Part shown: positions 61,121 to 64,000 of the stretch, one piece after another
How the letters are laid out: every line of letters begins with the position of its first letter
Position numbering within the stretch: the first letter of the stretch is position 1
Assembly (NCBI GenBank): GCA_004154925.1
Contig: QJNS01000133.1
Span: 124,001-188,000 of the forward strand
Direction of reading: 5' to 3'
DNA: 64,000 nt
Source: Monosporascus cannonballus
Taxonomy: Eukaryota > Ascomycota > Sordariomycetes > Xylariales
Notes under the pieces: model-generated
The model's database searches: none
The model's input: the letters and a program-made list of their open reading frames with translations, nothing else
Told to the model about the DNA's origin: nothing
Translations under genes and position numbers: made by a program

Positions 61121-64000
61121 ATGGCGGGAGTGCATTTGAATGGTGGCCAGGCTGTAAACGGCAGCCAGGGGTCTTTGCCCACCCAGGGGAAAGGTGATAC
61201 CAGGAGCGAGACGAAGAGAGAGCCTATCGAAGCTACTCCATCAGAAGTCGAAAATACCGAGTCCCTTCCAGTTAGCAGCCCTCGCAGTGATGAATATGCC
61301 GTCAAACACCCTGAGACGGTGTTGTCCACGCGGACGACCAGGGTGGTTGAAACAGCTAAAAAAGTGGAACGGAAGATTGTTTACGAGGTGGAAGACGTCG
61401 AGGGCAATCACTTCGAGCGGGTTGATCTACAACGTTATCTTGACCATATTGGTGATGAGCGTGAGAAACATATGCCGTACCGTGGCAGCCAGTAAGTTGT
61501 ACCTTCATGACATCACGCCGCTTGGTGCCGGTATGAACACAATCGTGTCTCATTCCTGCCTATGGGCCCCTAGCCACTATAACACACAATTCGCTACCCT
61601 CTTCGCATGACGAGTTAGTGGAAGTAATTGCAACTAACTGCTCAATGCCAGATGGGATCGTGTTTTGAAGGAAGCCGAGTTCTTCGGCCTCATGCTCGCC
61701 GACTTCGCAGCCGAAGTGAGCAGCTTCGTCCCCAACAGCGTGGAGATACAAGACACTGCGTTGGCAAGCTGTTATCTCTTGCTCGAGGTAAGAAGACCCA
61801 GAGTGTCTATGGCCGCAGCATTGTGGGCGCCTGCTAACGATCTATAGTTTGGCTGCGATCAAGCCGCGGCCCTGGAACCCACTTTCAACACACTCTATGA
61901 ACTTGGTCAGATGCTCAGCCATCTACTTCAACTCCATGACTTCTATATGTCAACTGAGTCCATCAAACGTGGGATCGGTGATCTACTTAACCATCTCGTG
62001 CATCTGGTTGGCAGTGTCGCAGTAGTGTACCGTCAACGGATCAATCGCTTGTCAGCTCACTCAGTAACAATTGACTTCAACGCCGAGTTTGGGAAACATA
62101 TTGAAATGATATGGCAGAAACGGCAGGACATACTCAATTCCGTTTGGACGTTCAAGCTCGGTAGCGATTACTCTGACACGGATGTCACTTCTCTCCATCA
62201 GAAACTGGAGTTCGCCACGACCCATATCACCTCTCGCATCTATGCCAGAATAGCTTCTAGAAGAGCTCGGGCTGAGCGAACTTGCGAGTGGTTTGAAGAC
62301 GATCTCATTGACTTTGTTGACAGCGATGACAGCCTGCTGGCGGTAACTGGCAGCGCGGGGTGCGGCAAGAGTATGCTAGCTGCCTGGGTACGAGAGCGTC
62401 TGGAACGTCCGATCGGCTACTCGCAGCAAAAGCATGAGACGATCGGGTACAGTTTCTGTAAGCGCCCTACAACTCAAGGGTTTACGTGATTTTGATCTAA
62501 CGTGGTGTAGCAAGTGACAACTTGGAGAAGGCGACAGCTGTCGCTTTCCTCCAAAGCCTGCTGTCACAGTTGCTTTACGTAGATGTGGGCGACACAGACC
62601 TATTCCACCAACTGTCGGGTATCTTCGCCGAGTCCAAGGGCCACAATGCATCCAAAACCCTTGAGAATGATCTCTGGAGAGCGTTAGACTCAGGTCTAGC
62701 GACTCTCGACAAGAGGGGCGTCACATTGACGATCATTGTGGACAGCCTCGACGAGACCGTCGGAGGAGTTCAGAAAGCTTCTGAGATCTACAAGCGGCTT
62801 TACCAGAGTGTCAAACAATTGTCGACGAGGGCAGTCACTTTCTCTCGCCACCTCTCGCACCTGGGTGAGGTCACAGGGCGGCACCTGGTTCTTACACCTG
62901 ACCACAACCGGGAAGATATTAGGGCCTATCTTCACGAAAATCTCAGCAGGGTTGACGCCTACATGAAACAGAGCGAAGCGAATCAAGTTGCTTTGGTGAA
63001 TCTTCTCACCACTCGAGCAAAGGGCTCCTTTCTCTTTGCATATCTGGCATTGGAACTTCTTCGTACCGGACTGGATTTCAACACCTACCACAAAACTATT
63101 GAGAGTATCAAATCCGATACTAACGGGATCCTAGAGGAACTGGTTGCTAAGGTCAATCTCAAAGATGCCAAACTGAACAGACTATTCAGCTTCATAGCCG
63201 TGGCTGAGCGACCTTTAACTGTTGGCGAGCTCGATGACCTCTTGCGCGTGGACCTGGCGAAGAGGTCGCTTGCTCCCAGTGTCGATATTCGAGCGCTCCT
63301 ACCGGAAACTAGGGGCCTCGTCGTGGAACACAGCGGTTTTGTTCGCTTCAAACACTCCGTCATCCGAAGTTACGTGGTCGGCATTTCCGGCAAGTCACTC
63401 CCATCGCTGGAGGATGCCCACCGGCAACTCGTAATGGCCATGCTTCTCTTTGCCAAATCTGTATTCTTGCAGCAATACGAGCCATCATTCGAGACCCCGG
63501 GCGAGAATATCGTCCAGCACGCCCTACGCTCTCACTCTATCAACCGGTATATTCTCGAGAAGTGGATTTACCACTTCAAGCTCTCATCGTTTCAGAGCCC
63601 CAAGGGCGAGCTGATTCTGACATCTGACTTCAAGAATATCTTCCCAAATTCCACCTTCTTCGTCCTGCTGGAATGGTCTATCACCCAGTCGAGACTCTCG
63701 GTAGTCGAGTCGATTCAATGGCATGAACTAGCGCTCAAGATCCGCTTTGCATGCTTTGAAGAGAAACATCCATCGGTACTTCAGAGCCTCGTCATTCTCG
63801 GAAGCCTCTACCGAATGCAGTCCAATGTTGAGATGATGGCCGAGTATTTTTACAGAGCTGCTATCCTAGGTCGATCAATCCTTTTCGAATTCAGTCCCTT
63901 GGTTGTTACATGCACCAAATTCTTCCTCCGCTCCACCGAGAAGATCGAGTTCACTGAGCGAACTACCATCGTCTCTTACCGTGAAGAGATGATACGGTAC
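61121..64000 (+). CDS. NACHT-domain NLR/STAND protein, 5' part, cut by the window end
   Basis: Exons are 61121-61491, 61652-61787, 61848-62457 and 62511 to beyond 64000. Introns are 160, 60 and 53 bp, phases match, and the 60-bp intron has a perfect GCTAAC branch point. The window holds 869 residues. Residues 1-124 are polar and low complexity, with a basic patch TAKKVERKIVYEVEDVEG. Residues 125-310 (WDRVLKEAEFFGL, then FNTLYELG and VSIDFNAEFG-like sequence) form the helical N-terminal region common in fungal NLRs of the DUF7708 kind. The NTPase follows: Walker A GSAGCGKS at 337-344 and Walker B IIVDSLDE at 447-454, then a helical region to the window end. No repeat domain (ankyrin, WD or TPR) is reached. 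STAND NTPases of this kind act in fungal non-self recognition and heterokaryon incompatibility. The function of this one is inferred from family only; the start ATG is the first in frame with conserved sequence. Confidence 0.88.

Overview
This window looks like nuclear DNA of a filamentous ascomycete (Pezizomycotina). The genes have short GT-AG introns (52-160 bp), several with CTAAC- or CTGAC-like branch points. The proteins are fungal types: EDC3, PIF1, DNA ligase IV, a fused two-domain fluoride exporter and a NACHT-type NLR. About 31 kb in the middle is retrotransposon DNA made extremely AT-rich in the way repeat-induced point mutation (RIP, CpA to TpA) does. Species cannot be told from sequence alone.

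Left part (1-23,240), gene-bearing with normal base composition. From left to right: a GH13 alpha-glucosidase broken by one in-frame stop (3293-5071, -); EDC3, an mRNA-decapping activator (6608-8749, -); a five-exon DMT/EamA membrane transporter (9610-11169, -); PIF1 DNA helicase (11855-14598, -); DNA ligase IV (15373-18423, +), divergent from PIF1; a bacterial-type uracil phosphoribosyltransferase (18768-19711, -); a fluoride exporter FEX (20349-21482, +); a doubtful small ORF; and a seed-maturation-protein (SMP) domain gene broken by a stop and a frameshift (22412-22852). Both premature stops are the change RIP makes (CpA to TpA).

Middle (23,243-54,185), a nested retrotransposon pile that can be resolved by LTR ends and 5-bp target-site duplications. 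The oldest element is a reverse-oriented Gypsy copy (23248-42894, TSD TACAT/TATAT). Inside it sits a probable Copia element (23698-35919, TSD ATTAT), and inside that a complete Gypsy chromodomain element (28779-35643, TSD TTAAT). A young, almost unmutated solo LTR (42401-42721, TSD ATATA) is inserted in the old Gypsy 5' LTR. To the right, a three-LTR composite Gypsy element (43232-54073, TSD TTTAT) has split a small inverted-repeat element (about 42905-54185).

Right part (54,186-64,000). First come a MITE (54253-54381), a five-unit mutated tandem array of about 160-165 bp (54640-55470) and a hairpin element. Then about 5 kb has no recognisable gene but holds a good TA-flanked MITE (59352-59662). 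Finally there is the 5' part of a NACHT-domain NLR/STAND gene (61121 to beyond 64000, +), in the position next to a repeat block typical of fast-evolving accessory genes.

Functionally the left part mixes housekeeping genes (mRNA decay, genome maintenance, pyrimidine salvage, fluoride resistance) that form no single pathway. PIF1 and LIG4 share one divergent promoter interval and both act in genome maintenance.
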